Position numbers and translations under genes: made by a program. The notes below the pieces were generated by a model. It was not told where the DNA came from. It searched no databases and saw nothing but the letters and a program-made list of their open reading frames with translations. Positions 16,807-27,700 of a DNA stretch of 64,000 bases are shown piece after piece; position 1 is the first letter of the stretch, and every line of letters begins with the position of its first letter. This stretch comes from Verrucomicrobiia bacterium (GTDB lineage Bacteria; Verrucomicrobiota; Verrucomicrobiia; Limisphaerales; DASXHY01), in the NCBI GenBank assembly GCA_035629175.1, contig DASPIL010000058.1, forward strand, positions 62,001 to 126,000. The letters run 5' to 3'.

Positions 16807-19800
16807 ATGGAAAAACCTAAACTGACCTCCGACGCGGTGCCGACCGCCGCCACTACGCCGGGAGTTCCCGTCGTTCCCCCGAAGCTGCCACCCCTTTTCA
16901 GACGAATCGACTGGCTCACCTTTGGGCTCACCTTCCTGGTTGTCTTCGCTGGATATTTCCTGACGCTCGCCCCTGAAATGACGCTGGAAGATTCCGGCGA
17001 ACTCGCTGTCGCGTCGTACTACGCAGGCGTCCCCCATCCTCCCGGTTACCCGGTCTGGACGTTATACACGCATCTGTGGGCCATTCTACTTCCGATCGGA
17101 AATGTCGCCTGGCGGGTCGGGCTCGGCGTGGCGTTCTCGGGCGCCATTGCAGCAGGCCTGCTCGGCCTCGTTGTCTCGCGCGGCAGCAGCATGCTCATCG
17201 AAAGCATCGACGATCTCCGCACGATCAGGCGAAACATTGAAGGTGCGATCTGCCTTGTGACCGGCTTCGTTGCGGGCGCGCTCATCGGCTTCAACGGTTA
17301 CATGTGGAGCCAGTCGGTGATTGTGGAAGTGTACCCGCTCAGCGTGCTTTCGCTCATGGGCGTCATCGCGTGCCTGATGCGCTGGCTATACGCGCCTCAC
17401 CAGCATCGCTATCTCTATTATGCATTTTTCTGGTACGGCATCTGTGTCAACAACCACCAGTCCCTGCTCGTCATTGCAATGGGAATCCAGGTGCTCGTGT
17501 GGCTCGCGGAACCGAAGCTCGGACGGGAGATGTTCTTTTGGAACACGTTGATCTGGTTGCTCGGGTTGCTCGCGGGACCCTCAATGCTGGAAACCAACAC
17601 GATGGTGAAGCTGATCTACAACCTGATCGGGATCACCTCGGCGGCACTGTGGATCTGGCTGGTTGTGCGCACGCAGAAGAAATCCTCGGAGTTTATCCGG
17701 GACGGCCTGATGCTGGCCACGCTCGGATTCATCGCGCTCTTTTTCGGCGGGCTTACGAATTACATCCCGCGGGTTAATTCCAGCGGCACGTTGTTTCTCA
17801 TTGCGGTCGCAATCCTTGTCTCTGGCTTCTTCTTCGCCCGCTGTGCCCGGCAGACCGCGGCGCTGGGAAAACAGTGGTGGCATGTTCTTGCTTCGGGCCT
17901 GAGCTGGGCGGCCGGCATGGCATTCTACCTTTTCATGCCAATCTCGGGAGCAACGAATCCCCCGATGCAGTGGGGCTATCCGCGGACTTTGGACGGATTC
18001 ATCCACGCCTTCACACGCGGGCAATATGACAAGATCAATCCGACGGGTGGCGCGGGCGACACCCTGTTCGAACAGATCGGCAACTTCTTCGCCACGTATT
18101 CGCTTCAGCTCTGGCGTTTCTTTGAGGGTCTGAGCACCGAGTTCGGGTTTTTATACCTCCTGATCGCGCTCGTGGTCTTCCTGTTTTTCCGAAAGCTGAA
18201 GCGGCGTGAGCGGGTGTGGATTCTCGGCATGGTCGCGCTGTTCATCTGTGTGGGACCATTCCTGGTCTGGCTGCTCAACTTCTCCTCCGACCGTCAATCC
18301 CTTGAACTGAACCGGGTATTCCTGACGTCCGCCCATGTGTTTGTCGCGATGTTTGTAGGCTTCGGCCTCAGCCTGGCAGCGGCTTCCATGTCGGTTCATT
18401 ACAACTCATTGCGCAACGTATCGATCCTGGGCGGTTTGTGCGCGCTGGATTTCACAACCTTCACCCTCGCCCTGAACGCGCAGGAGGCGCTCAGCCCTGA
18501 TGCCGCGACGGCGTTTGGCTTCATCAAGATCCTCTGCTGGATGGCGGCGCTTACGTGCATTGTGATCCTGTGGTACAAGGGCCTCGAGCGGGATCGCCAG
18601 CTGTCGTTCGGCATACCGTTGTTCTTCATCCTTATTTCGCTGGTGTTCTCCTGTTGGACACTGGTCGGAAAACCGGCTGCAATGGCGAATATGCGGGAGG
18701 CGCTGGCTGCGATTCCTCAGGCCTTCAATCCGGATCAATATGGCCTTCCGATTTACGCTGCCCTGCTGCTGGTGGTCGCATGCCTGGTCTACCTCGCTGC
18801 TGTTTTCGCTTCGCGCACACGGGCGCCCATGGCGGTAACACTTGCCGTGCTGGCCCTGATGCCGAGTTACGCCGTGATGACGCATTGGTTCGAAAATGAG
18901 CAGCGCGGACACTGGTTCGGCTACTGGTTTGGCCATGACATGTTCACCCCGCCGTTCAAGGACAAATCGGGTCAGCTCAGTTACGACGCGAAGGAGCGAA
19001 CGGAAGCCGCGTCCGGTGCCAGCGGTAAACTCGTTTACCCCGAGATGGATCGGCACGCGATCCTGTTTGGCGGCACGGATCCCGGACGGTTTGCCCCGAC
19101 GTACATGATCTTTGCGGACAGCTTCATCCCGAATTCCTGCAAGCCCGAGGTGGATCCTGTCTTCGATCGTCGTGACGTCTATATCATCACGCAGAACGCG
19201 CTCGCTGACGGCACGTACCTGCAGTACATCCGCGCGCACTACTTCCGAAGCGACGAATATAAGTACGACACCTATTTCTTCCAGGAACTGCTGCGCGGAC
19301 CGGAAGAGCGCGACCGCGAAGGACGTTTCAATTATCAGACCAACCTGCTGGCCCGGCTCGCAGGCCGGGTCCTGGATGGGCCACTCAATGCCTGGGGCGC
19401 CCGCGTGGAGGCACGCCGTCGCAAGGAAGGTGTGTATCCGCCGAACGAGATCTACACGCCCACCCCTGAAGATTCACAACGCTGCTTCCAGCTTTACATC
19501 GAAGACGCCCAGCGCCGTCTGATGCATGACCAGCAATACCCCAACGAACCAAGGCAGGTTCGCCCGGGCGAAAACATCAATATCGTCGACAACCGCGTCC
19601 AGGTTTCAGGACAGGTCGCTGTCATGGCGATCAATGGCTTGCTCACAAAGGTCATCTTCGACAAAAACCCGACGAACGAGTTTTATGTGGAAGAAAGCTT
19701 CCCGCTGGATTGGATGTTCCCGCACCTGACGCCGTTCGGCATCATCATGAAGATCAACCGCCAGCCGATTCCCGAACTGACTGAGGAGATCATCGCGCGG

Positions 19801-20778
19801 GATCACCAATTCTGGAAGGACTACTCGACACGCCTGATCGGCGACTGGATTGATTACGACACGCCTGTCAAAGACATCGGCGCCTTTGCCGAGAAGGTCT
19901 ACATGAAGCGCAACTTTGCGGGCTTCAAGGGTGATCGCAAATTCGTTCGCGATGATCAGGCGCAGAAGGCGTTTTCGAAATTGCGAAGTTCGATCGGCGG
20001 CATCTATGCGTGGCGCCTCGGCTTTTCATCGGGCGCACCGACGCCCGTCCAGTACCTGCCAAAGAGCGACGCCGAACGCCAGCGGCTCGTCCGCGAGGCG
20101 GAGTTCTCCTTCAAGCAGGCTTTCGCATTTTGTCCTTACAGCCCCGAGGCGGTGTTCCGTTATGTGCAATTGCTCGCGAACCTCGGCCGCATGGAAGACG
20201 CGCTCGTCGTGGCTGAGACCTGCCAGAAGCTGGATCCCTACAACGGGCAGGTTGGCAACCTCGTCGAACAACTCCGCTCGTCCACAAGTCGCGCAGCCGC
20301 GCCGCCGCAGCCACAGATTGACTTCGCACAACTCGAACGCGATGTGAGCGCGAATCCGACGAACTTCGTCAAGGCATTCGAACTCGCACAGAAATACTGG
20401 AGCGTGCAACAGACGGATCGCGCAATGCAGTTGCTGGACGGCATCGTGGCCCATCCACAGGCCGATGCGGCGATGGTCTTTCAGGTCGCCCGGATTTACG
20501 CGGAGCTGAACGTCGTTCAGCGGCTTGAACCCGCGCTCCAGAGGCTGGTCGCCCTGGCGCCCAATGAGCCTGAAGCGTGGTACAATCTGGCGGCGACAAA
20601 GGCCGCTTTGAACAAGCGAACCGAGGCATTGGCCGACTTGAAGCGGGCGCTGGAACTCAGCGTCCAGCGCAGGCAACAAAATCCCGCTGCGAATGACCTG
20701 CAGGCGGAGGCGGAGAAGGACCCCCGGTTTCAAGGACTCAGAACCGATGCGGCATTTACCAACCTGTTCCGCCGGTAA
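16807..20778 (+). CDS. DUF2723 polytopic membrane protein with TPR C terminus
   Basis: This is a giant protein of 1,323 residues. The N-terminal DUF2723 signature is clear (LAPEMTLEDSGELAVASYYA, GVPHPPGYPVWT). The fold is related to GT-C glycosyltransferases, and the Asp-Ser after TLED is in the first outer loop, where the catalytic acid lies in that superfamily. Roughly a dozen membrane segments fill residues 35-700. A large soluble region follows at 700-1070. TPR-like repeats occupy about 1110-1300 (AFCPYSPEAVFRYVQLLANL, LAPNEPEAWYNLAATKAAL). A role in transferring sugars to proteins or envelope glycans is inferred. The gene follows the sigma pair by 9 nt and precedes ctpA. Confidence 0.88.
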   Translation: MEKPKLTSDAVPTAATTPGVPVVPPKLPPLFRRIDWLTFGLTFLVVFAGYFLTLAPEMTLEDSGELAVASYYAGVPHPPGYPVWTLYTHLWAILLPIGNVAWRVGLGVAFSGAIAAGLLGLVVSRGSSMLIESIDDLRTIRRNIEGAICLVTGFVAGALIGFNGYMWSQSVIVEVYPLSVLSLMGVIACLMRWLYAPHQHRYLYYAFFWYGICVNNHQSLLVIAMGIQVLVWLAEPKLGREMFFWNTLIWLLGLLAGPSMLETNTMVKLIYNLIGITSAALWIWLVVRTQKKSSEFIRDGLMLATLGFIALFFGGLTNYIPRVNSSGTLFLIAVAILVSGFFFARCARQTAALGKQWWHVLASGLSWAAGMAFYLFMPISGATNPPMQWGYPRTLDGFIHAFTRGQYDKINPTGGAGDTLFEQIGNFFATYSLQLWRFFEGLSTEFGFLYLLIALVVFLFFRKLKRRERVWILGMVALFICVGPFLVWLLNFSSDRQSLELNRVFLTSAHVFVAMFVGFGLSLAAASMSVHYNSLRNVSILGGLCALDFTTFTLALNAQEALSPDAATAFGFIKILCWMAALTCIVILWYKGLERDRQLSFGIPLFFILISLVFSCWTLVGKPAAMANMREALAAIPQAFNPDQYGLPIYAALLLVVACLVYLAAVFASRTRAPMAVTLAVLALMPSYAVMTHWFENEQRGHWFGYWFGHDMFTPPFKDKSGQLSYDAKERTEAASGASGKLVYPEMDRHAILFGGTDPGRFAPTYMIFADSFIPNSCKPEVDPVFDRRDVYIITQNALADGTYLQYIRAHYFRSDEYKYDTYFFQELLRGPEERDREGRFNYQTNLLARLAGRVLDGPLNAWGARVEARRRKEGVYPPNEIYTPTPEDSQRCFQLYIEDAQRRLMHDQQYPNEPRQVRPGENINIVDNRVQVSGQVAVMAINGLLTKVIFDKNPTNEFYVEESFPLDWMFPHLTPFGIIMKINRQPIPELTEEIIARDHQFWKDYSTRLIGDWIDYDTPVKDIGAFAEKVYMKRNFAGFKGDRKFVRDDQAQKAFSKLRSSIGGIYAWRLGFSSGAPTPVQYLPKSDAERQRLVREAEFSFKQAFAFCPYSPEAVFRYVQLLANLGRMEDALVVAETCQKLDPYNGQVGNLVEQLRSSTSRAAAPPQPQIDFAQLERDVSANPTNFVKAFELAQKYWSVQQTDRAMQLLDGIVAHPQADAAMVFQVARIYAELNVVQRLEPALQRLVALAPNEPEAWYNLAATKAALNKRTEALADLKRALELSVQRRQQNPAANDLQAEAEKDPRFQGLRTDAAFTNLFRR

Positions 20779-20829
20779 ACCGGCGTTTGCAAACGGTTGC
20801 CGCGGCCCGTATTGTTCCCGCAGTACTCT

Positions 20830-22158
20830 ATGAAACGGCGTTTCGTCTTCAGCATCGTCGCGGTCGTTCTCGCGGCAAACCTGTTCATCGGCGCACGGCT
20901 TTACATCAGCTCCGCCGAGGCGGCTCAAAAAGATTCGCCGTATCCCAACCTCAAGCTGTTCACCGAGGTGATGCAGAAAGTCCGCAAGGACTACGTGGAT
21001 GGCGAGGAGATCAGCTACCAGGAACTGGTGTATGGCGCGCTGCAGGGAATGATCGATCGGCTCGATCCGCACAGCGAATTCATGGAGCCTTCGAAATACA
21101 AGGAACTGCAGAGCGACACACAGGGGCAGTTTGGAGGCCTGGGAATTATCATTTCGATGAAGGATAATTTCATCACTGTGGTCGCACCTGTTGAGGACAC
21201 GCCCGGGTTCAAGGCCGGAATTTTGTCGGGCGATCGGATCACCCGGATCCAGGGCAGAACCACGGAGAACATGACACTCCAGGACGCGGTTAAATTCCTC
21301 CGCGGCGAACCCGGCACTGATGTCACAATCACTATTCAGCGGCCGTCCTCTGGCGAAACCAAGGACTACACCCTCAAGCGCGCCGTCATCAACGTCGACA
21401 TGGTCAAGGACATCAACGGGCGAAAGGAATTTCCGCTGGGCGACAACAAGATTGGCTATGTGCGCCTCGTTCAGTTCGGGGAGAAAACGAGCGAGGATCT
21501 CGCCGCTGCATTGGCGAAGCTGAAGGCGCAGGGCATGCAGGCCCTCATCCTTGATCTGCGGTGGAACCCCGGCGGGCTGCTCGACCAGGCAGTTGAAGTG
21601 TGTGAGAAGTTTCTGCCGCGCGGGCAGCTGGTCGTTTCGACGGAAGGCCGTTACACGAACCAGAAGTTCACCGCCAAGGGACGCGGCGATGAGCTTCCGC
21701 ATACGCCCATCGTCGTGCTCGTCAATATCGGCAGCGCCAGCGCATCGGAAATTGTGGCAGGCTGCCTGCAGGACTTGAACCGCGCGATCGTCCTGGGAGA
21801 GAAAACATTCGGCAAAGGTTCCGTTCAAAGCATCATCCCGCTCGATGACGGTTCGGCACTCCGCTTGACGACTGCCAAATATTACACCCCCAGTCACAAG
21901 GTCATTCATGAAGTGGGCATCACGCCCAACGTGATCGTCCCCGTTACTGAGGACGAGGAGCGCGACATCCTGCTGCGACGCACGCAGGGCGGCGTCGAAA
22001 GCCTGGACGGCGCGGATCGGGACCGGGTGCTGAATGCGCGCGACCCGCAGCTCGATCGTGCGATGGATCTTTTGAAAGGAATTTTGCTCTTTGGCGAACT
22101 CCGTCCTCAAAAAACCGGACCCTCAAAAATGGCTGCGGCCCAGGCGCGGGGGAATTAA
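20830..22158 (+). CDS. C-terminal processing peptidase, S41 family
   Basis: This is a periplasmic serine protease of 442 residues. A signal/anchor (MKRRFVFSIVAVVLAANLFI) is followed by a short N-terminal helical part, a PDZ domain (about residues 95-175, GGLGIIISMKDNFITVVAPV) and the S41 core. The catalytic Ser lies in GSASASEIVAG and the Lys in EKTFGKGSVQ. ALILDLRWNPGG is the conserved beta-strand before the active site. CtpA/Prc enzymes trim or degrade envelope proteins. ATG 20830 is chosen over 20797 because it starts the signal. tsaD follows 27 bp later. Confidence 0.95.
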   Translation: MKRRFVFSIVAVVLAANLFIGARLYISSAEAAQKDSPYPNLKLFTEVMQKVRKDYVDGEEISYQELVYGALQGMIDRLDPHSEFMEPSKYKELQSDTQGQFGGLGIIISMKDNFITVVAPVEDTPGFKAGILSGDRITRIQGRTTENMTLQDAVKFLRGEPGTDVTITIQRPSSGETKDYTLKRAVINVDMVKDINGRKEFPLGDNKIGYVRLVQFGEKTSEDLAAALAKLKAQGMQALILDLRWNPGGLLDQAVEVCEKFLPRGQLVVSTEGRYTNQKFTAKGRGDELPHTPIVVLVNIGSASASEIVAGCLQDLNRAIVLGEKTFGKGSVQSIIPLDDGSALRLTTAKYYTPSHKVIHEVGITPNVIVPVTEDEERDILLRRTQGGVESLDGADRDRVLNARDPQLDRAMDLLKGILLFGELRPQKTGPSKMAAAQARGN

Positions 22159-22185
22159 TCGCGGTCCTCTTTCCATCCTCAGTTC

Positions 22186-23211
22186 ATGCTTGTGCTGGCG
22201 TTCGAAACCTCGTGCGACGAGACGAGCGCCGCAGTGATCCGAAACGGCGGGGTCCTTTCCAGCGTGGTCTCTTCTCAAATCGGGCTTCATGCTGAATACG
22301 GCGGGGTGGTTCCCGAACTCGCCGCGCGTGAACATCTGCGGAATCTCATTCCCATCACAAATGCCGCGCTGGCAAAGGCTGGAGTTCGCGCGTCAGACTT
22401 GGATGGATTTGCCGCCACGCAAGGGCCAGGGTTGCCGAGCGCTTTGATGGTTGGATTTCGCGCGGCGCAAAGCATGGCGTTCGTCCTGCGCAAACCGTTC
22501 CTCGGGATCAATCACCACGAGGCGCACCTCTATTCACCCTGGATCGTCGGCGACCCTCCCGCGGCAGATTTCGGCTCCTTTGAACCGAACGTGTCGCTGA
22601 TCGTGAGCGGCGGGCACACCATGTTGATCCACGTTGTCAGCGAACTGCAGCATCGCCTTCTCGGTTCAACACTGGACGATGCCGCAGGGGAATGTTTCGA
22701 CAAGGTCGGCAAGCTCATGGGCCTCCCCTACCCTGCCGGGCCCGAGATCGATCGGCTCTCCGCGAATGGAAATCCGAATGCATTTGATTTTCCACGACCG
22801 TTGATTCACGACGCGAATGACGATTTCAGTTTCAGCGGATTAAAGACGTCGTTCCGCTATTTCATACGGGACAACCCTGACCTGCTCAACTCGCCGCAAA
22901 CCATTCGCGATCTGTGTGCGAGCGTTCAATCCGCCATCGTGGAAACGCTCGTCGCGAAAACGATGCGCGCGGCGAGGCGATTGAACGTGCGATGCGTCAC
23001 GGCCTCAGGCGGCGTCACGTGCAATCGCTCGCTGCGGGCGAGGCTGGCGTCCGCGACGCAGCGGGAGAACCTGCGATTGAGGCTGGCACCGGGCGGCTTG
23101 TGCACAGACAACGCGGCGATGATTGGAATTCTTGCTGAACGCAAGTGGTTGAAGGGCGCGCCTGCGCAACCCGGGGACGATGTGCTGCCGTCCTGGCAAT
23201 TGATTGCGTGA
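22186..23211 (+). CDS. tsaD: tRNA N6-adenosine threonylcarbamoyltransferase
   Basis: This 341-residue ASKHA-fold enzyme transfers threonylcarbamoyl to A37 of ANN-decoding tRNAs. The N-terminal LAFETSCDETSAAVI, the metal-binding NHHEAHLYSPW, VSGGHTMLI, DDAAGECFDKVGKLMGL and the C-terminal CTDNAAMIG are TsaD hallmarks. The length matches bacterial TsaD. The partner genes tsaB, tsaC and tsaE are not in the window. Confidence 0.97.
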   Translation: MLVLAFETSCDETSAAVIRNGGVLSSVVSSQIGLHAEYGGVVPELAAREHLRNLIPITNAALAKAGVRASDLDGFAATQGPGLPSALMVGFRAAQSMAFVLRKPFLGINHHEAHLYSPWIVGDPPAADFGSFEPNVSLIVSGGHTMLIHVVSELQHRLLGSTLDDAAGECFDKVGKLMGLPYPAGPEIDRLSANGNPNAFDFPRPLIHDANDDFSFSGLKTSFRYFIRDNPDLLNSPQTIRDLCASVQSAIVETLVAKTMRAARRLNVRCVTASGGVTCNRSLRARLASATQRENLRLRLAPGGLCTDNAAMIGILAERKWLKGAPAQPGDDVLPSWQLIA

Positions 23212-23300
23212 GTGCATAAATCGAAGACCTTTCTGCCTTAATCTCACGATTCTGGCGATTGACCCCTCTCCCAGCGCCATGCAGAATGCCGCCCGTCAAC

Positions 23301-24554
23301 ATGCTCACCATCGAGAAATATTCCATTGGGGTCGGAGATCGTTTTGCACAACAGGCGGAAGCCCAGTTGCGCGCGTGCTTGCTCGCCGCGGAAAAAGGAA
23401 TCGAGGTGATTCCCGTCTGGAACAAGTCGAACCGCGAGCACATGATTGTGGGCTCCGAACCATCCAGTGTCCGGGCGGCTGCGGATGCCGCGGTCCAGCA
23501 ACTCGGGTGGAAAAAGCCGCACCACGTTGATGCGGATCACATTCGCCTCGAGACCGTTGACCGTTTCGTCCCGCACTCGGATTTCTTCACGATTGACGTC
23601 GCTGACTCAATCGGAAAACCGGCACAGGCTGATGCCGTGAAAGCGTTTGCGGATCGCCACCCCGAACTGGCGGGTCGCGTCGACATACCCGGGGTTGAGG
23701 GCGGTATCAACGCCTCACGCGCTGAAGTCGAGCGCATCGCGAATAAATTTCTCTACGCAGTCCAGGAAGCCGCGGTCATTTACCGGCACATCGTGAAGGC
23801 GAAAGGGGAAGGCAAGTTCATCACCGAGGTTTCAATGGACGAAACCGATTCACCACAAACGCCCGTTGAGCTGCTCGTGATCCTCGTTGCGCTTGCGGAT
23901 GAAAAGGTGCCGGTTCAGACGGTCGCGCCCAAGTTCACAGGCAGGTTCAATAAAGGCGTCGACTACGTCGGGGACGTGGCTCAATTTGAAAAAGAGTTCA
24001 ACGACGATCTGTCCGTGATTCGTTTTGCGATCCAGAAGTACGGCCTGCCAGCCAGCCTGAAGCTGAGCGTGCATTCAGGCAGCGACAAGTTTTCGATCTA
24101 CGGACCCATTCACCGCGCCATCAAACGGCACAACGCCGGACTCCACCTGAAGACCGCGGGAACGACGTGGCTCGAGGAGATCATCGGGCTTGCCGAGGCG
24201 GGGGGGGAAGGACTGGCGCTCGCACGCAACATCTATGCGCAGGCCCTCGAACATATCGACGAACTCTGCGCCCCCTATGCGACGGTTATTGATATCGATC
24301 GCGCGAAGTTGCCGTCCCCGCAGGATATCGCGGGCTGGGACGCCGCGCGTTTCGCGGCATCCGTGCGGCATGACCAGAAATCGCCCCACTTCAATCCGCA
24401 CGTGCGCCAGCTGTTACACGTAGGATTCAAGGTGGCCGCGAAAAAGGGGGACACGTATTTGAACCTCGTGCGCCAGTGTTCCGAGACCATTTCCAGGAAC
24501 GTGACGGGCAACCTTTACGAGCGGCATCTCAAGCCCGTTTTCCTTGGACTGTAG
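23301..24554 (+). CDS. uxaE: Tagaturonate/fructuronate epimerase UxaE
   Basis: This is a TIM-barrel-type epimerase of 417 residues resembling the UxaE family, which interconverts D-tagaturonate and D-fructuronate in hexuronate catabolism. Recognisable segments are HHVDADHIRLETVDRF, FFTIDVADSIG, EVSMDETDSPQTPVELL, LKLSVHSGSDKFSIYGP and LHLKTAGTTWLEEI. The His, Asp and Glu residues in them probably hold the metal. The start ATG 23301 (MLTIEKYS) is preferred, with 23286 (MPPVN) possible. It links to the PL9 pectate lyase at 6.9 kb. No uxaC or uxuA is visible here. Confidence 0.88.
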   Translation: MLTIEKYSIGVGDRFAQQAEAQLRACLLAAEKGIEVIPVWNKSNREHMIVGSEPSSVRAAADAAVQQLGWKKPHHVDADHIRLETVDRFVPHSDFFTIDVADSIGKPAQADAVKAFADRHPELAGRVDIPGVEGGINASRAEVERIANKFLYAVQEAAVIYRHIVKAKGEGKFITEVSMDETDSPQTPVELLVILVALADEKVPVQTVAPKFTGRFNKGVDYVGDVAQFEKEFNDDLSVIRFAIQKYGLPASLKLSVHSGSDKFSIYGPIHRAIKRHNAGLHLKTAGTTWLEEIIGLAEAGGEGLALARNIYAQALEHIDELCAPYATVIDIDRAKLPSPQDIAGWDAARFAASVRHDQKSPHFNPHVRQLLHVGFKVAAKKGDTYLNLVRQCSETISRNVTGNLYERHLKPVFLGL

Positions 24555-24754
24555 TCACCGCACCTTCACCGCAAGCAGGGCGAAAAACGACTAAAAGGGC
24601 GGTCTTCGCCCGACGCATCCTTCGTTCCGGCACCGCGGAAAACTCGGATATATTTCTGGCCCGTACAGCCTAGGGTGTTTAACCCACTAGGAGTTTGGAG
24701 TCAGGACGCTACAGGTATTAACCACTCGTCCCAAAAACATCCAAGAACGACCAC

Positions 24755-27700
24755 ATGCGAAATCTTTCCAAATTTCTGCTAACGCTTTTAACATTGGCTG
24801 CGATGTCCGCGTCGGGCGCTGTCATCCACCGATATTCTTTCAACGATCCCGGCCCTTCAACAGTGCAGGATTCGGTCGGGACCGCGCATGGAACCCTTCG
24901 CGTGAAAGGCACTGGCACGGCGACGCTGGACGGCTCACAGGTGAATCTCGGCACTGACGGCACGCCCGAGAATGGCGGATATGTCGATCTTCCAAACGGC
25001 CTCGTCTCCGGGCTCACGAATATCACCATCGAAGGCTGGGTCACCTGGACCGCCGGCGGAACCTGGGCTCGCATCTTTGACTTCGGCACAAACAGCGTCG
25101 GGGAAGACACGACCGGGAGCCTCACAATGGGCGATGGAGGAAACTATCTCTTCCTGACACCACAGGCGGGCGGCACGCTCCTCCCGCGTTTCACGGCCAG
25201 CGACACATTGCCTGGCTTCAACAATGAAACGCCTGTCCTGAATTCGCCGACCATTTTTCCATCCGGGGTTGAAACCCATTTTGCCGTCACTTACGGTCCG
25301 TCCGGCGCCAGGCTGTTCATCGGCGGCCAGGAGGTTGCGAGCGGTGTGGTGACGATCCCTCTTTCCAGTATTCGCGACGTGAACGTCTGGCTCGGACGAG
25401 CCAACTGGAACGATCCTTTCCTGGGAGGCAGCTACAATGAATTCCGAATTCACAACAGCCTGCTGACACTTCAGGAGCTGAATGCCAGCGCATTCCTCGG
25501 CGGACCCGATACAATGAATTACAACCCCGGCGCGGTTACATCGGTCAGCCTGGTGTTGCAGAATTCCATGGTTGTCGGCGCCACGCAAAATGCAGTCATC
25601 AATGCCGGTTTTGCAAATCTCGGCGGGCTTCAGCTTTCGGGCGCGGACGTGACACTGACCTCGTCCGCCACCAATGTGATCAGGATCACGCCTGGCGGGC
25701 AGCTCGTTGCGCTCGCGCCTGGCACGGCAACGATTACGGCCGCGGTGGGTGGAATGAGCAACAGCGTTCCCGTAACTGTCGCCACAGGCGTCGCGACCCT
25801 GGAGCACCGTTACAGTTTCAATGAAACCGCAGGCGCGACCACCGTCACCGATTCAGTTGGCGGAATGCATGGCACGGTCTTCGCAGGTCCGACGGGAACG
25901 AACATCACGTTTGGCACGGGCCAGGCCGATTTCCCGGGGGCGAGCAGCTACACGTTTGCTCCCTACATCGACCTTCCCGATGGAATTATCTCCAGCAAGA
26001 CCAACGTTACCGTCGAGGTCTGGTTCACCTGGCGCGCTGCGGCCAACAACACGCGCATCTTTGACTTCGGAAGCAGCCTCAAGGGGACCGATCCGAACGT
26101 TGCCGGCAACGGATTGGAATATTTCTTCCTGACACCCCGCAGCGCCGCCAACCAGGGCGTGCGTGTCGCCGCGCGCTCCGATTCCAGTGCAGCTGAGAAT
26201 CCCAACCTGGTGGGGCCACAGTCAAGCCAGCCCCCGCTCAACCAGGAGGTTCACGTTGCGGTGGTGCTCGCACCCGAAAGCAACTTCTCCCGCATTTATT
26301 ACAATGGAATTCCCGTTGCGTCCGGTCAGGCCCCATGGGCACTCGCGCTTCTCGAAGACATCAACAACTGGATTGGCATCTCGCAATGGAACGATCCGAT
26401 CTTCAACGGTCGAATCAACGAGTTCCGCATTTACGAGGGGGTGATGAACGACGTGGATATCGCGATGAGCCGCAAGGCAGGCCCCAATGCGCTCGCTGTT
26501 TCACCTGGCAACCTGGTGTCGATCCAGGCGCAACCTGCGAATCTGCTGATTGGTAATCCCCTGGGCATGCAGGCAGTGCTCCTGGGAAATTATCAGAACG
26601 TGACAAATGTCGATATCACCGGCCTCTCCGGCGTCACGCTTCAGAGCGCAAACACGAACATCTTCACCGTAAACGCACTGGGGCTTCTCACGCCCCGAAC
26701 CTTTGGGACTGCCAACCTTGTCGCTTCCTACCAAGGCATGTCTTCCACCTCGACGGTTAGCGTCCTGTCACCTGTATCATTGCAACTGGACCTGACGAAC
26801 ACCCTCTATGCAGGCGGAATAGCGAGCAACGCAGTGCTGCGGGCGAACTTCGGCGGAAGCGTTACGAACATCAACGTCAATGCCTTCACGAATGTCACGT
26901 TCACCTCGGCAAACACAAACATTGCCACCATCACCGCGGCGGGCGCGGTCACGCCGATCAATGTCGGCACAACGACAATCATCAGCACCTATGCGGGATT
27001 CACGAACCAGTTCACGTTGAACGTCGTGCAACCTCCGGGTTCCTCACCCGCGACGCTCGTGCATCGCTACAGCTTCAACGGCACCGGCACTGAAATCACC
27101 GACCTGGTCGGGAATGTAAACGGCACCCTGATCAACACGACCCTGCCCGGGACCGGCTCCGCCACGTTCGCGAACACAGCCATTCCCAGCAATGATCCGA
27201 ACGTTCAATGGGTCGATTTCGGCCAAACACTGATCCCTGCGGGAGTGAGCAATGTGACGCTGGAAGCCTGGTTCACGCCTGGCTTTTACGCGCCCGTTGG
27301 CACCGACCAGGGCAACTGGGTGTTCAACCTCAACGATACCGTCGAAGGATCCGCGACGACGGGACAGTATCTCTTCTACAGCCCGTGGGGTGCAGGCGGA
27401 GGCGCAAACCGCCAGCAATACCGCTGGGCGCGAGCGGGCTTCAACAACGAAGTCGGCGTGAACGTCGGCGCCAATGGCAGCGGCCTGACCAACGGCCAGC
27501 ATCACGTGGCGGTGGTCATCGACGCCTTGAACCGCACCTTCTCGCTGTTCACCGACGGCGCGCTGCTGGGCCGTGTCAGCTACGATGCAACATTTGACCT
27601 GACGGCGCTCACAACTGCATGGCTCGCGCGTTCCAGCTACCCGGATGTGGGCTTCACGGGTTCGATCACCGAATTCCGCGTTTACAACGGCGCGCTGTTG

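Noticed and set aside
20026-22110. 694-codon minus-strand open frame
   Set aside because: It covers the ends of two well-supported genes on the other strand, has no family motifs, and its His/Arg/Val-rich text is typical of a high-GC antisense shadow.
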